From Pseudisothecium myosuroides (taxonomy: Eukaryota > Streptophyta > Bryopsida > Hypnales > Lembophyllaceae), in assembly GCA_951799445.1 (NCBI GenBank), contig OX637288.1, positions 7,380,501 to 7,444,500 of the forward strand: DNA of 64,000 nucleotides. The letters run 5' to 3'. Shown piece by piece: positions 23,438 through 36,509 of the stretch. A model generated the notes under the pieces. The model did no database searches. It saw nothing but the letters and a program-made list of their open reading frames with translations, and was not told the origin of the DNA. The number at the start of each line of letters is the position of its first letter. The stretch's first letter is position 1. The position numbers were made by a program, and so were the translations under genes.

Positions 23438-26045
23438 GTATATACATATGAATTGTAGAATTGTATTGCACTTTGAAATAGAATTTTATCTTATAAAGAT
23501 AATTTGTGATTGGTCCACTAACTATATATTGAACCCCAATAGAGAATTTGATTGGATCCCTTGAATTTGAAAGTGGGGTGAAGCTATAATTTGAATGGCC
23601 AATGTAGAGACCTAGACTGAAGATGCTTTTAACACCTTAAAGACAATTATCCATTGAACAAACAATTGAAAATATGGATAGGTTCCTATGAAGTCAATTT
23701 TATTTGGATGTTCATGAAATTTTAATACAAGTTGTGAACACATGTACCCCCTTAGTGGGAATATATTTTTTTTCCAAATCAAGTGCGCACATAAAAAGTT
23801 ATATTGCCCTAAACCTTTTTTTCTGATTGGACGGCTTTTGCAAAACTCCTCCTTTACTTCTAACTTTGCAGGTATATAACTTGCATGATACAAGATGCAA
23901 ATGTTAAAAAAAATAACCATGTGTAGTGTATAAATCTCACTATAGGAGGAATTTAGTGTCTTTTGGCCCTGTCGAGCAAGGTCGGAAAAAAAAAATCTTC
24001 TAACTTCAAACGTTATAATCTTTCAATCCATGCCGTCAAAGTTTTTGAATTTTTTTTCTACACATTCTATTCCTATGGTAATCTTTGTCTGAGAAATATC
24101 AACTCTTGATAGTGAAAAAATGATGGTTGACCCAATTGAATAAGGAAGAATGACAATTAGCTTTAAAAAAAATAACTAATAGAAAATACCCAACCCCCTT
24201 GCTTAAGTTTTGAGGATTTTCTAACATAATTTGTTAGTAATTATAACATAGACTTCTTATTTAAAAATTGCAAATAAAATCTTTAAATCCATAAGCAAGG
24301 TGGTGATTTGAGTAGTTTTTGATGTAAGTCCCTAAGATTTGGAGTGACAAACAAATTGTTTGTGTTGTACAAAGAGTAGTGCACCTCCAAGCACTAAATA
24401 AACTACACCTAATATCAACCAAGTAAGCAATTCAACATGGTTCCCATTATCATATTGAATTTTTTGTGGGGTCTTGTTGGTAATCAAAAGAGCATTCTAG
24501 ATTCTCTTTGAATGCATTTTTGGACACTTTATGAATAGCTATGAATACTCAAAGTGCTGAAAATAGGTGTTTTAAAACCAACCCTAGATTCTCATGAATT
24601 GTGGGAATACATTTTAGGCAAGAATCTATAGGGGTTAGTTTTAAAATCTGTAGGGGTTGAAATTAGGTGTAGTTACCATTGTAATCTTCTGATTTAGCAG
24701 TCTGAACAAGTTAGAATTACTCATCAACAAATATTGAGATAGTGGTCAAAGAGTGCTTTCATTTTCAAAGCGTGCTATCATAAGCACCAAAAGTCCTTAT
24801 CTCAGGCACAGAAGCAACCTGTTTATTCGGAATGAAGGAGAGCCGCCGTTTGCTTCACTGAATACTTTTAAGAGACAAAATTAGAAAACCAGAAAAGGAA
24901 GCCTCCACTTCGTCATGCTGGATCATGGATCACTTCACCATTCAAAACATGTTCCCAACATTTGCTTCCAACAGTTCGGTGCAGTGGGCAGCAGGTAAAT
25001 TGAGATCTTGATTCCTGTGTAACGTGGACTTTAGAAATGGAAGGAGCAAATTCAAGTTAGCTGGACCAAGGAGGAGGAGGAAGTCGGCCAATTATCCAGC
25101 GAAAGTAATCCACAGTTCCAGCATCCAGGTGCACGATAGGTGGCGAAAGTCATCTAGGAATAGCATTACTTTAAACTTTTCAGAGTGATTTCAGGTTATC
25201 ACAAGAAACATGCTCGTCTTTTCCATGACTAACTTAAGAGACCACCTGCAAAACAGATTAATAGGCAGATTCCTTCCATAGCTATCAGAGGAAGAACATT
25301 CAAGAAATGACGTTACTCACATTCGAATCAGTTCAAATCTAAGACAGAATTCAGCAGTTCATGTTTGTACCGGTATACTAGCAGCCAGCAGATGAAGAAT
25401 ACGAGATTAAAAACTCGCTCACTGTGGTATTGCACGATGTCACGTGATATATAACCGAAGCAAGACATGCAAACGAATGTTTACATTGATCCTCACTCCT
25501 TTGACGAATATCAAAGAACAAACTCATGCATCCATGTGACTCTTCATTCTGCCAAACTCGCTTGAACGTGGCAATGCGCCAGTCCTATAGCATCGGGAAA
25601 CGGTTGCCAATGATAATTTTTTCAAGAAGAAAACTAGAGACTAGGACTAAGACATAGACAATCTTCAAGCAAGTGCAGTTTCTGCACTTAGCTTTCAGAG
25701 TGTGCATTATTAACTAACCTCACTTCCAAATGTTGAAATCATTACCCTCAGCTATCAAGGAATCCTCTCTTGTTAACTGCAATGCCTTCTCTTCCAACCT
25801 GCAAAAATGGAAACCATCAATATTTCACTATCAAGAGTTCATATTTCTCAGTCAAAATCAAAGATGAATAGAGTGAGTCCGAACTCACAAATTGAAAACT
25901 TTTTATCAATTCAAAACTCTTCCCAGCAGCCACAGTATAAAATTCTAAATTCGTCCATGACATGACACTCACCATGGCTTGTGTGATACTCATATGGTGA
26001 AAACAAAGAACAGATTTTGTGACATTCCAGTCCCAGCACTTGTAC
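23438..26045. other. Intergenic DNA; the right part is probably the 3' UTR of cyclin H
   Basis: The region 23.4-24.8 kb is AT-rich with no gene signal. From about 24.8 kb composition matches the cyclin H gene, and several GT/AG-like sites on the minus strand (for example, an acceptor near 25800) hint at spliced 3' UTR. No further coding exon is recognised after the stop at 26046. Confidence 0.35.
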
Positions 26046-29000
26046 CTAAATCATTACATCTCCCTCACTTTGTCTTCTTTTGGCACTGTGTGGCACATTG
26101 AGATCCCTGTAAACCATAACATCACTGAGTTTCTTCGGTTTATGAAGACAGTCTAAAGTTTACGCAGGGTAAAGTTAAAGTTGCAATAAAATATGTAGCT
26201 GAAGAAGTCACATGATATAACCAATTGAAGTAGGAATACTGAAGAAGCATACAGGGGTTCAGAGTCATCGACGGCGTTGGACATTGCAACGTCACTAGGC
26301 GGTCGCTTGCGCTCGCCTTTCTTCGGCTTGCGGTCGCGTTTTCCCTTACTCCTGCAATTTGCAATTACATAATGTATCTAAAGAACCCTCATGGAAAAAC
26401 GAAAGAAAAACTTTTTATAGCATCAGTTCACATTCGCTACATTGTCTAGGTTTTGCAAAAAGGTATTGAGAGGGAGGTGCAGAAACGTACTCATCCTGTA
26501 ACCTGGGATTTCTACAATACTTAAGCTTGAGGTCAATGTGTCTCACTTCCGTCTCTAAGGGCTGCTTAGTCCCCTTGACCTGTCAAATGAAATAACAAAA
26601 CACAAATTAGCGTTCATTTCGTTTCTGAACGGCAAGACATATCCCAACAAAAATCAAGTGACACACCTGCAATACATAGTTCCACAAAGCCAACGCTGAT
26701 CTCCTAGGTATCCTCCAGTTTGATCTTCCCAAACAAAACATGGTTGAAAGATCCACCTGAAGGCAAGATAATATGAGCAGAAGCATTTGACTACTAAGTT
26801 GACAGTATTCTTCAGTGCTGAACACTGCATCTTACCAGAGACTGAATGGCATCAACCTTGGCAATCAATTCGGCGTACGATTGCTGCAGCCTTTTATGTT
26901 CTGGTAGAGCTTGGAGGTACCTGGATCCATGGGGATGATGTTAGATCACAGTGCACCAGCATGTACAGTTTCACACCTTCATATCTTGATGCACAAGGCA
27001 TTCGTGTGAAACAACTTGGTACTGTTCATATGCCAAACAAACACCCTCAGTGTGCATGTACCGATATCGAAAAAAGAAAAAAAAGACTAAACTCAAAACA
27101 CATCACCTAACCACAATCAAGTCATTGTGAAAAATGGTACCCGTCAAAATCCACCTTGAACTCTTCCTGGTTGGCAATGCGCAGCGCAGCTAATGCTAAC
27201 TTCAGAAGCAAAAGAAAACGGTTCTGTCAGCCTTACTGACTAAGAGCTGGAGACTCTACTCCCTAATAATGCTTTTGCAAAGTATATTTTCACAACTAGA
27301 GTCTCCAGGTAATACTGTTCAGTGGTCAAAAAATTCCGTAGTAATACTTTCAGAACGACTAATGTACCACAAAGGATATTATCCAAACTAAAAACTCTCT
27401 CAAAAACCAGCAGCAACCGTATGGACAAATTGAAGTCTATTCAAGTCTATTCAAGAAAATTGGACTAGTTAAAGACAAACCTGGCCTGGCGGATAAAGAA
27501 GAGGAGCATCTGTAAGCATCATGTTATCCACAACAGATGCTGCTGCTGTTCGCAACCCCTGTTAAGAAAGCAATTAAAATTTACAGGTACATATGTTATA
27601 ATATGAACTTGAACAAGTGCTCCGTCGTCTAAATTCGGGACAATGGAGCGATTCTAGCACGCTTCTCAAATGTGAAAAGTTGGGCTCCATCCATGCGTTT
27701 AAAAAATAAAAACTTATAGTTAGCTGTTAAACATTAGACAGTTCGGATTTCCCAAAACTGCTTCGTGTGAAGTCTACCTAAAATTGATACGTTAAGATCA
27801 TGTCTCACCAATGCATTCAAATTATTCCTCCAAGTTGCATTAAACATTAGACCATTCCAGAATGCAGATTGTCAAATAATATCAGTAAATGACGATATAG
27901 GTAGGATTCTTAGGGGGGTAATCAACATGCCCACATCTTAATATACATTCTAGTGTAGACAGAATTACGTTATGTCTAGGAAGCAAAGAAGCAGAGTACT
28001 AATCCTAACAGACAGACAATTCTTTGCAGGCTGTAAAAACTGTTCAAATATCACTGCTGATAGGACAGTGTGGGGACAATGAAAAAGAAAACCAATGTAC
28101 GAGTCTCACCTGCAATGCTTGCAAGCCAGCTGGGCCCATCCGTTGCACGAAGGGCTGCAGAACACCACGTACCAAAATCAGCAGATCAGCTATGCTTGAT
28201 TAACAACGGTAAAGAATATGGTTTGCTTGAATCCGGTGACATATAGCCTTTCACGTCTTCTGTTAAACTACGCAGAGGAGTTTTGAGAGAATTTCAGTAA
28301 AAACGCAAGGCAAAGATACCAAAATGATAATAAGTCACCCAAGAAAAAGTGCCAGAAAAGTGAGTTCTTTAGATAACCAGTGCAGAAGCCTACGTGATAT
28401 GGAAGTATAGGTTAATTGTACTCATATCTAAGATCTGCAGGAGCAGCTTTTGTTATACGAGTAAACAATGTGCACTCAGAAGGTTTTACCTCTAAATCGT
28501 AGATGAAGCCCTCCATAGAGCGATACGGGGTGTATACAATGAGCTCAAATTCTAAGCCCTAAATGAAAAGAGGGCCCAAAGCCAAGTTATTAAGTTAATC
28601 AAATTTCAGCTCTACACAGAATAAGAGTTGGGCCAAAACCGCACCAAAAGAGGCAACAGGACTACGGATAATAGTCAAACTCCAATTCATTTCAGCAAGA
28701 ACAAATGGTCTCTCCAAGTAATATACATCATTCTACTCCGGAAAAAAAAACTGATAACTTGTCTGACTGACAACACAGAACAAGACCATGGACACATAGA
28801 TGGGGTACATACTTGTAATACAATCATCTCATTTTTTAGGACCACTTGTGGATCTTGCTGGATACCCTTTCCCAATTCTTCAGCAGAAACATGGGACTCC
28901 TCTACTTTACATGCCAAGTATATACACGTGAGCCTGCCAATCACACATAAAAACTCTGTTCTATTCAGAAGCAGTGCAATGTTTCAAAAGGAACACGCAC

Positions 29001-31108
29001 GTACTAAAATCATACTCACAACAATAACTGTAGGTTACTGAAAATGGGAAACAGCATTGGCATGCCCTCTCAAAGCAATGGAGATGATTAAACTAGTCTC
29101 TGAAAGAATCTTTGCCTCTACATCAACGCTTTGTATTAGAACAGCTATTGCATTCTTGCATGAAGAATGCAGACGCTCTATACATAGAATGAAAAACAGA
29201 GAGCATAAAAAAACCATACATGATATTCTTGGGGTCGTGCTCCATGACAGACCATTGTTGATAAAATCTCTTAAAGTACATAATAGCTGTTGCCTGCAGG
29301 AATAGTTTGCCCAAAAGTGAAGGCAGAATCTCGAGGAGATTTTAATATGAGCCGATGAATCACAAAGTGGAGAATGATACAATATTAGACAAGGTGAAAC
29401 ATTTCCATGTCCACGTCAAACAAAAATGAAACCCAAAAAAGTCTCTGAATATTATTCACAATAAGCATCAGTATAAAAGAGTGAAGAAGGTATCCACAAG
29501 TACTCTTCAAAATGCACAAACTCCTCGAGTTAACTCAAATAAGTGTCCACACCTGAATTTTGTTGGGAAGTCTAAAAGCTGCACAAACTTGCTGAATTTT
29601 ATTCTCGTAATATCTTCGAAGAAGAAGCTCTTCTTCAATTGAGAGATGCTCTGGTAAGGATCCCCTCCTTCCTGATGAAAACAGGAAATCATATAAGAAA
29701 GTCAATAACCGCAGAACAGACGGCACAAAACCATACGACTTAGATCTTCTACACTTCGATCACACGGCAGTTTCTAATGCTATAGCGTTGAGAGAGATGC
29801 GGATCTCGCACTACCATCACCAAATAAAAATCCTACGTAAAAGACTACCAATACAAATTCGTAATTCAAATTTGCGAGACAATCGAAAAATTCATGAGTA
29901 AGAGAATTGCAGACCATTTTCTCCATCTCCACCAGCACCAGGGTAGGTCAGGCTTCCATCGGTTTGTACTTCTACTCTAGTTGCGCCATACTGCCATGAC
30001 CACGTCGTAGCCCACTTTACTCGACGCTTACTTTGAAACAAATTAAACATGAAGTGGAGACCGTGTCAATGTTTAATTTGTCCCACGCTAATTACGAAAA
30101 ATTAGGGTTTCAAATTGCGCTAAATTAGGGCTTACAGAATTAGGTTACTAGGCACTTTACAAATTTCGCTACAGACTGCACAAGATAGAAGAAGGACAAA
30201 AAGCAATCCAAAAAAACATATCCAATTGAGGAATCTTGACAGAATGCAATTTACCTTCTGTAGAGCATCGACTGCCCGCTGATTCGCTGCTTGGTACCTT
30301 CTGGTCTGCAAACAAGAACAACAAATTGATTCAGTTCAAAATACTCCCATGTACAGAACCAGCAAAAAAAAACTCCATCCAATTTTCGAACTTTCACAAT
30401 GTACTAATCAAGAATTGCTCTCAGAACAAGCTTCAAAAGCCATTGATACTACAAATCGCAATGCCGAATCCTCGATCAACCGATCGAGCGCCCTCACAAC
30501 ATCCATTAAAACCCTAGGTCGCCGATACAGAATAGCAACAAACTAGTCCAAATGAAGTGCTCATTTCATTACAAAACTTCAATGAAGTCCGCAACGACTA
30601 CTACTCGCTTTCTTAAATAATTAAGCAAGTACGCATCTGCACGAGAAGACGGTAAGCATTCCATCCCACAGGGAGTCAGCAACGTGCTTCCAAACCTCCT
30701 AGTTCCCCTCTCCCAAACCATTCCTCCCAACCTCAGCTAACAAGACAGAGAATGCGAAATCAAAGCACATGGATACAATTAATCCAATCATCACACCTCC
30801 AAAATACGTTCCAATCACGTTCCAAAACCATTCCAAAACCACTTCGAAGCCATTCCAAAGCCGAAACCATGCAAAAGCAGGTCCAGCAATACAGCAACGA
30901 CCAGAATTAAAATTTTCAAACCCTAGCCAAATCATGATTGTAAGCTTTACTATCCCGAAGTCCTACATCAAATTTCTTCACAGCAATCCCATTCGAAACG
31001 TACGAGAACATTCAGCTCCATAGACCAAACGCGACGACGAAACTATACCAGATCATGCGGACTAAGGATCCACCGCTTCCGGTGCGTGGAAGTCGTGAAG
31101 TCCGCCAT
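26046..31108 (-). CDS. CYCH: Cyclin H, regulatory subunit of CDK-activating kinase
   Basis: Fourteen coding exons (minus strand) join in phase to 361 aa: 31049-31108, 30255-30305, 29915-29990, 29553-29671, 29220-29293, 28813-28933, 28490-28558, 28110-28154, 27481-27558, 27141-27199, 26836-26920, 26491-26579, 26253-26351 and 26046-26106. The N terminus [17 protein letters not shown] is the cyclin H signature. [10 protein letters not shown] follows, then the cyclin box (about 78-165) with [14 protein letters not shown] and [21 protein letters not shown] second fold covers about 168-290 ([35 protein letters not shown]). A basic patch at about 311-326 is a likely nuclear signal. Cyclin H binds CDKD kinases with MAT1, phosphorylating CDK T-loops and, within TFIIH, the RNA polymerase II tail. 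Length is near the plant norm (about 336 aa). A possible extra 90-nt exon lies at 26667-26756. The last two exons are the least conserved and least certain. Confidence 0.88.
26667..26756 (-). other. Candidate in-frame 90-nt cassette exon in cyclin H
   Basis: Between coding exons 26836-26920 and 26491-26579 lies a 90-nt open segment with a good acceptor (CTTGCCTTCAG) and donor (CAG/GTGTGT). It has no stop in the phase-0 frame. Including it would add 30 residues in a place where cyclin H homologues have none. Skipping it gives a smooth junction (DAIQSL-VKGTKQP). It is therefore either an alternative exon or chance. Confidence 0.35.
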
Positions 31109-32721
31109 CGATTCTCAAACGTACCCTCTTCCGAGCCTTCCAAACCTACAAAACGGCTCCTCCGACAGATGAGCTCTGCATTCACGACCTTCCCGGACTC
31201 AAATCGCAGCCATTTTCAATCACAGAAAAGGCTCAAAAGAGACGGAGAGAAGACACTCGAGGAGGTGTGAATTCAAATGCGAAGAAATGATGTGTCGTGG
31301 TGCCGTTTGGGCCGTTTGGGGGGAGAGCAGCAGAGGAGTCCTGCCATCGCCATCGCCTGGGGAGCTCGAAGGTGTTGAAGAGGACGACGGAGGACACGCG
31401 CTGGATGAATGAATAATGTGAGTTCCGTCGGGGATGAGTTCTTCGTTCCAACGGAACCGGCTATCAAAAGAACCGTTCCCGTTGGGGAAAGGCTTGGGTG
31501 ATATAAGGGAGGTCTGCTTATACATGTGTCCAACATCTATGAAACTTTCTCAAATTCGGACATCTGGAAAGGTGTACCCTAAGTCCAATTTCATGATTAC
31601 CCCTAAAAAGGACAAGACCTATCACCAAGGTACTTTGTCGAAACTGATAATCTCATTTTTGAACTAATAGGTCCGTGCATTCTTCATTTCAAAAACAATC
31701 CATCGGCTACTTTTCAACTTCAACATCCTTACAAGGTTAAAATAGATTGTTGAAAAATCAACCCTAGCGTAATTCTGTCAAAATGTATTTGACTTCATTC
31801 ATAACATATGCTAATCTAGGATAAACCCAAGATACCTTACTATTGGAAGGTTTCAAATTAAGAGATGTTGGATGCTTATAGATTATTTTCGCATTCTACA
31901 ATGCGTGAAATGCTCTCCTAGATTTTGATGGAATTAGCCTACAACTAATTTTACAACAACCTTTCTTACTTTTAATTTTATTATCAAATAAATGTAACTT
32001 AAAGTTTATATGAATTGAGTGAAAGGTGCTATTGAAATAAAATGTGAGCAAATATGGAATTCTTGATGAATCATAATAGGCTTTCCTAATGATATTTTTA
32101 GTAATCACCGAAGTATTCAAAATTGTTATCAACAATAACTAGTGAGTAATAAAAACACACATCTACCTTAAGTAAATATGCTCTAATTTCTATCTAACAA
32201 TGCTATTAGTCAAAAGAGATTTGCTAATTCACTAACATTTGGCCACTAACAAGAGATACTACAATATGTAAATTAGTGTGAATTGTGAAGAAAAATAAGT
32301 TAGTGTGAGGCATTTTACAGTAGGCAATCTGCACTACAGTAGTCAGATTCCCTTCCCAGTTATAATGACATTACAATGTACCACCACCATTCAAGACACC
32401 CACACCAGTTTCCTTGCCAACCTTTCACTTCCACACAAGCTTCATCAAAGAGCTGCAAGATGCAGGCTGCAAATCCTGAAATGAATTTCGTCTGGGCTAA
32501 TCACGGGTCCATGCTTTCGTTTCATGAAGTTAAGTTAACCCCATTTAAAACCACGGTCGTAAATCACGTTGTAAATTGTGGCAAACACCGACACATTACA
32601 GGAAGAGAGAAATCCTTGTGACTTTCAGACGGAGTTTCAGTACTATCAGTGCTCATGGACAATAGCTGAAGAGCATTAATAATGTTTCTGAGTATCAATT
32701 TAGTAAGAAAAATGGAGTGCC
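31109..32721. other. Intergenic region between divergent cyclin H and EPF-like genes
   Basis: About 31.1-31.5 kb is GC-richer and holds the cyclin H leader and promoter side. The remainder is AT-rich. ORFs near 31220-31536 are serine/proline-rich shadows with no family match. No repeat or RNA gene is recognised. Confidence 0.4.
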
Positions 32722-32728
32722 TATATTA
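32722..32728 (+). promoter_or_regulatory. TATA-like element before the EPF-like gene
   Basis: TATATTA in a CTATATTAAG context lies 136 bp upstream of the start codon, at a plausible distance for a short leader. This is based on position and sequence only. Confidence 0.35.
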
Positions 32729-32863
32729 AGAGGTATGCCCACAATAGAGTTCTGCCTTCTACCTCATGCTTGATTCTGGACTCTTTGTACTTGCTAACAG
32801 AGAGATTTTGGGAGAAATTGAGAGCAATTAGTTTGATAATTTTGCTGGTGTGAGGAACTGAGG

Positions 32864-34933
32864 ATGAGTGCTAATTCGTTCCTGGTCGTTCCAATGGGAC
32901 GCAAAGCCGGAGTAGCGTTGCTAATGGTGCTGCTAATTTTGAACTTGGGCATCACGGACGCCGTGAGGCAACGTTAGTGCTCCTGGCATTTGTAATATGT
33001 CTTCATTTTGCAGTAGCTGCTTGCTCGAATATGGACTTATTTTATCTTATTGCAAATTACCTCGTAAATGCTTATTTGCATGTTGATGTTAGTGAGAAGT
33101 TGTTATAATTGAGGGAGAGAGAGAGAAGCTGCTACTGAAGTTTGGAGTATAGAAGTATTCACTAATTAAAACATGGTGGTTGTGCAGGAACTGAAGACGT
33201 GCCGCGGGTTTCTAATGCACCCGACGTGTCCACGAATGTGGAGAAGCATTTGTTAAGAAAAGATTTCAGTTTGAAGGTGCGTCAATCCTTGCATCATTCA
33301 TACACGTGAGGATTTGAAATGAACTAGAGTACTTACAAGAATCAAAATTATTCACAATTCTAGTGAATTGCTTGCCTGCATGATAATATAGTCGTATAGT
33401 GCAAAGCTCATTTGAATTCTGCTTGAAAGTCGTTCGTCGAAAGGGCGGATTTGGGTCAAATTGATTCAGCAGCAATGCTTCGAGCACTGCTAAGTCATGG
33501 CCAACTTACCAGGTGTAATGAAAGAGATCAGTTGCTGTTAGTCACAGGGGTCATGTCTCAAAGTTGACAGAGTGTCTACCGGTAATTTATCTCTAAACAA
33601 CCAATTGAACATCAGTGCTTAAGAAAGTAATCTCAAGACTAACATTATCAAACATGTCGAGATATTTGGCACAGTAAATGACTAACAAAAGAGAGAAGAA
33701 CTTCCATCTTTCAAAATCAGAGTGAATGAAGAGTGAATTGGGGGATAGATCCCCAAACTATGGCTAGAAACATAATATTGTATAGATTTCAAGCTCCTAA
33801 CCTTACAAGAAGGCATCGAACCTTGAAACTCCATAGAGTCACAAAGAGTGTCCAATGAATTACTTGAAGATAAATTAACTATCACTAGTAGAGAATATAG
33901 TCTTTGGCACCACATGACAGTAGGAGAGCTTGGTTCTAAAGGACCATATAGGTACAATTTTGGTGTCCATGTGGGCTTATGGGACTAAGCTCTCCTACTC
34001 TAGGTTGATGCCCCAAGTCCTCCTTTTCCTTGGTGTATAAAAACAAAGAATTAATTCACCTATTCATTTAAGAATCTAAATTTTTTGGCCTAGCTACCTT
34101 AGTGATAGCCCTTGTCCTTCCAATGTTAACCCAATGAGAACGCCAAGGATTCAAAATATGCAATGAATGACTCTAAAAGAAACTGTAGAAAACAACTATT
34201 CATCCAAGAATCTGAATTTTTTTTACTAACCACCTCTATTATAGGCTTCATCTTTCCAAGGTGAAACCCCAAAAGAGACCAAATAAGGAAGTTACACTCG
34301 TTTCATGTTTACTATTCACCAAAGACACCCCATCTACGTATGAGAGAATGGTCAATGACTGCTCATTCAAGAACTTGTAAAAACTTGAGATTTTTCTTGA
34401 AACTTGTTCAAATTCTGTCTGAGTATACATATTCAAGGCTACTTTTATGCTGAAAACAATTTCCCAAAAAAGACTTATCAACAATAAGCTATAAGGGTAT
34501 AGGAAGAGAGGTGCAGATTGATTTATATGAAGGAGAAAAAAAAAGAAAACAGGCTCGTTTCTCGTTTGTGCTCGCGGTCAATTGTGCGGTGAAAGAGTTC
34601 CTGAGCGGTCAACAATAGACAGCTTTACTTATTAGTACGCCACTGTAAGTCCATGGATTACTACAAAAGAGTTAAAGAATGCTAAACAATGAGTGTTTGT
34701 TTAATTGTTTTACAGTATTTTGTTTTGTTTTTGTGCAGCTGGCTTCGTCGTCTTCCGCGGCTCTCATCGGCTCCTCTGCCCCCGACTGTGTGCACACATG
34801 TGGCGCCTGCTCGCCCTGCACCGTCCAGGTGGTGAGCTTCGAGTGCAGCCAGGCCTCGTTGGACCTCCACGCTGAAGCTTGTCCGTTGGGGTACCTCTGT
34901 GTCTGCCATGGCAGGGCCTTCCCCATCCCTTAG
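32864..34933 (+). CDS. EPF-like secreted cysteine-rich signalling peptide precursor (EPF1/2 type)
   Basis: Three exons (32864-32972, 33188-33276 and 34739-34933) join in phase to 130 aa, with introns starting GTTAGT and GTGCGT and ending GCAG. Residues 1 to about 36 are a signal peptide with a hydrophobic core (VALLMVLLILNLGITDA). A variable propeptide runs to about residue 75. The C-terminal domain has GSSAPDCVHTCGACSPC, a CxxxCxxCxxC cluster, then VSFEC, CPLGY and LCVCHGRAFPIP. Eight cysteines lie at 83, 87, 90, 93, 102, 114, 120 and 122. Eight cysteines with this spacing, the C-terminal end and a short loop match the EPF1/EPF2 subgroup. That subgroup restricts stomatal density by binding ERECTA/TMM receptors; STOMAGEN-like members act oppositely. 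The mature peptide is fully within exon 3, as usual. It is short, and no tandem relative is present here. A family assignment is firm; a precise orthologue is not. Confidence 0.87.
34052..34280. repeat. Degenerate duplication within EPF-like intron 2
   Basis: Two segments about 143 bp apart (from about 34052 and 34195) share TATTCATYYAAGAATCTRAATTTTTT, a CTA-CCACCT-like stretch and CTTTCCAAKGT. They lie in the 1.46-kb second intron. The reverse strand has a short open frame (34248-34484) in the same place, with no recognised homology. Confidence 0.4.
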
Positions 34934-35259
34934 CTTCTGAGTAGATGTGAAGTTAGACAGGGATAATTTAATAATAATAATAATAAGCAGTAGAGAGGTT
35001 CACATGAGATGAAGACAGGCGGGGCTAATCATAACTGAACGGAACTTGGTTGCATACAATCTAAGCTTAGTTTAGCTTAGTTGGGAGGCTTTCTGAAAGC
35101 AATTGACCCTGTCACGACGACGACTCGATCAGAGTGTCGAGGAATGACTTTCACAGACGTGCTCTAGAAATGTGGAATGCAGATCTTCATCTTATTAGTG
35201 GATTGCATTTTTGGGTTGATGATAGAGAGGCATGTCGTTTCAAGGTTGTTCGCTGAAGT
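34934..35259. other. 3' flank of the EPF-like gene
   Basis: It contains an (ATA)n/(TAA)n run at about 34967-34985 soon after the stop codon, probably in the 3' UTR. No other gene is visible. Confidence 0.35.
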
Positions 35260-35595
35260 GAGACAGTAGAGGTGATGAAAAATTTGAAAAATTTGAAACA
35301 TTTGTGATGTGTTTTGGTTTGTAACACTTCTGAGAGTGCCAGTCAGGTTCAAATGTATGATTTTTGTGGAAGTTTTGTTTGTCACACAATTATAAAGTTA
35401 TGGAAATGAGACAGTAGAGGTGATGAAAAATTTGAAAAAATCATGATGTGTTTTGGTTTGTAGCAGTGGGACAGTAGAGCTGATGGAAAATTTGGAAAAT
35501 TTGTGATGTGTTTCGGTTTGTAACTCTCTGAGAGTGCCATCCACATTCAGATGTATGATTTTTGTGCATGTTTTGTTCTACGGTGTCACAAGTAT
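35260..35595. repeat. Irregular tandem repeats downstream of the EPF-like gene
   Basis: Three copies start GAGACAGTAGAGGTGATGAA or similar, at 35260, 35408 and 35468. All continue with AAAATTTG and a TGATGTGTTTYGGTTTGTA block. The first and third also share a CTGAGAGTGCCA...ATGTATGATTTTTGTG tail; the second is cut to about 60 bp. Non-coding. Confidence 0.7.
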
Positions 35596-35874
35596 AACGA
35601 CCTACAAATTGCATCCCAAAACATCAAGTTTGTAGTTTTCAACATGAAGTGACTTGAATGTACGGAAGATGGCATTTGAGTGTAGCAAAAACAACATTGG
35701 TATACATTTTGACTTTGCTAAGGCAACAATTAAGTGTTATCAGTTCTAATTTTGAGCTTAATGCAGCACGGACTTCCCTAGATTCTTGCCTAATATGTAC
35801 ACTCTTTAAACATCAGAGTTTAAGGTCAATTTTGGATTTATCTATAATCTATAGATTGAAAATTTCTTACTATG

Positions 35875-36509
35875 TTAGCCCCCAAATGCCTAAGGCACCG
35901 TATTTAGGTGTTCACTAAACTTTGAAGTTAAATATAATCTTTTCAAAATACTATTTTTTAGTAAAAAAATTGGAGAATATCCTTTAAAAATTATTTAAAG
36001 CATCAATAATCCAATTTTTGAAGGAAATAGTTCATGAATTTTCTATTGAAGATGTTGTACAAAGATGTGTGTTGTAAATCTTGATTTTCTTTTAGTAAAA
36101 GAGGCTCTTGGAGTTGAGCCTTAAATACACTAGATCTTGAGGAAAAAATCACATCAAAAATTCATTAAAAAACTTGTAGAGTAGACTTTGAGAAGCCTTA
36201 AATGAATTATGGTTATACATATTATGTCCTTTAGCCTCATATTTTCTTCATAACTTCAATTTTAGAATTGACATTTGAAAGACTTCAAATCACTTCGCAA
36301 TTTTAACACCCTCTTGATCAAACATTTACCCCTTTCAATAAATAGTATTGTTATATTTTATTTTCCTATGTCGTCCATAACACATCATGTGAATTCATAC
36401 AATTGCAATTTTTTTTAAATTGATAAATATTTAGAAAATCTAAGCTTTTTGTTTAGTTGAGAACAAATTCCAAAGAGCTCAAACAAGGCCTTGGGCATTT
36501 AGGGATTAA
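35875..36509. mobile_element. TTAA-type element (635 bp)
   Basis: Its inverted ends are about 22 bp: TTAGCCCCCAAATGCCTAAG at the left, and at the right the reverse complement of TTAATCCCTAAATGCCCAAG. The right side ends in TTAA; the left has TTAG. The interior is non-coding and related in inverse orientation to 13340-13735. Confidence 0.55.

Noticed and set aside
31220..31536. Overlapping minus-strand ORFs upstream of cyclin H
   Set aside because: Ser/Pro-rich frames of low complexity in the promoter and leader region. The conserved cyclin H start is downstream at 31108.
31590..31620. ATTACCCCTAAAAAGGACAAG resembling a TTAA-family terminus
   Set aside because: TTAA is absent, and no partner terminus or family interior was seen nearby.
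34130..34150. TTAACCCAATGAG as a TTAA element end
   Set aside because: No matching inverted end within a reasonable distance, and the block belongs to the intronic duplication.
33682..34484. Minus-strand ORFs in EPF-like intron 2 as possible retroelement pieces
   Set aside because: No reverse transcriptase, integrase or gag motif. The only structure is a degenerate duplication.
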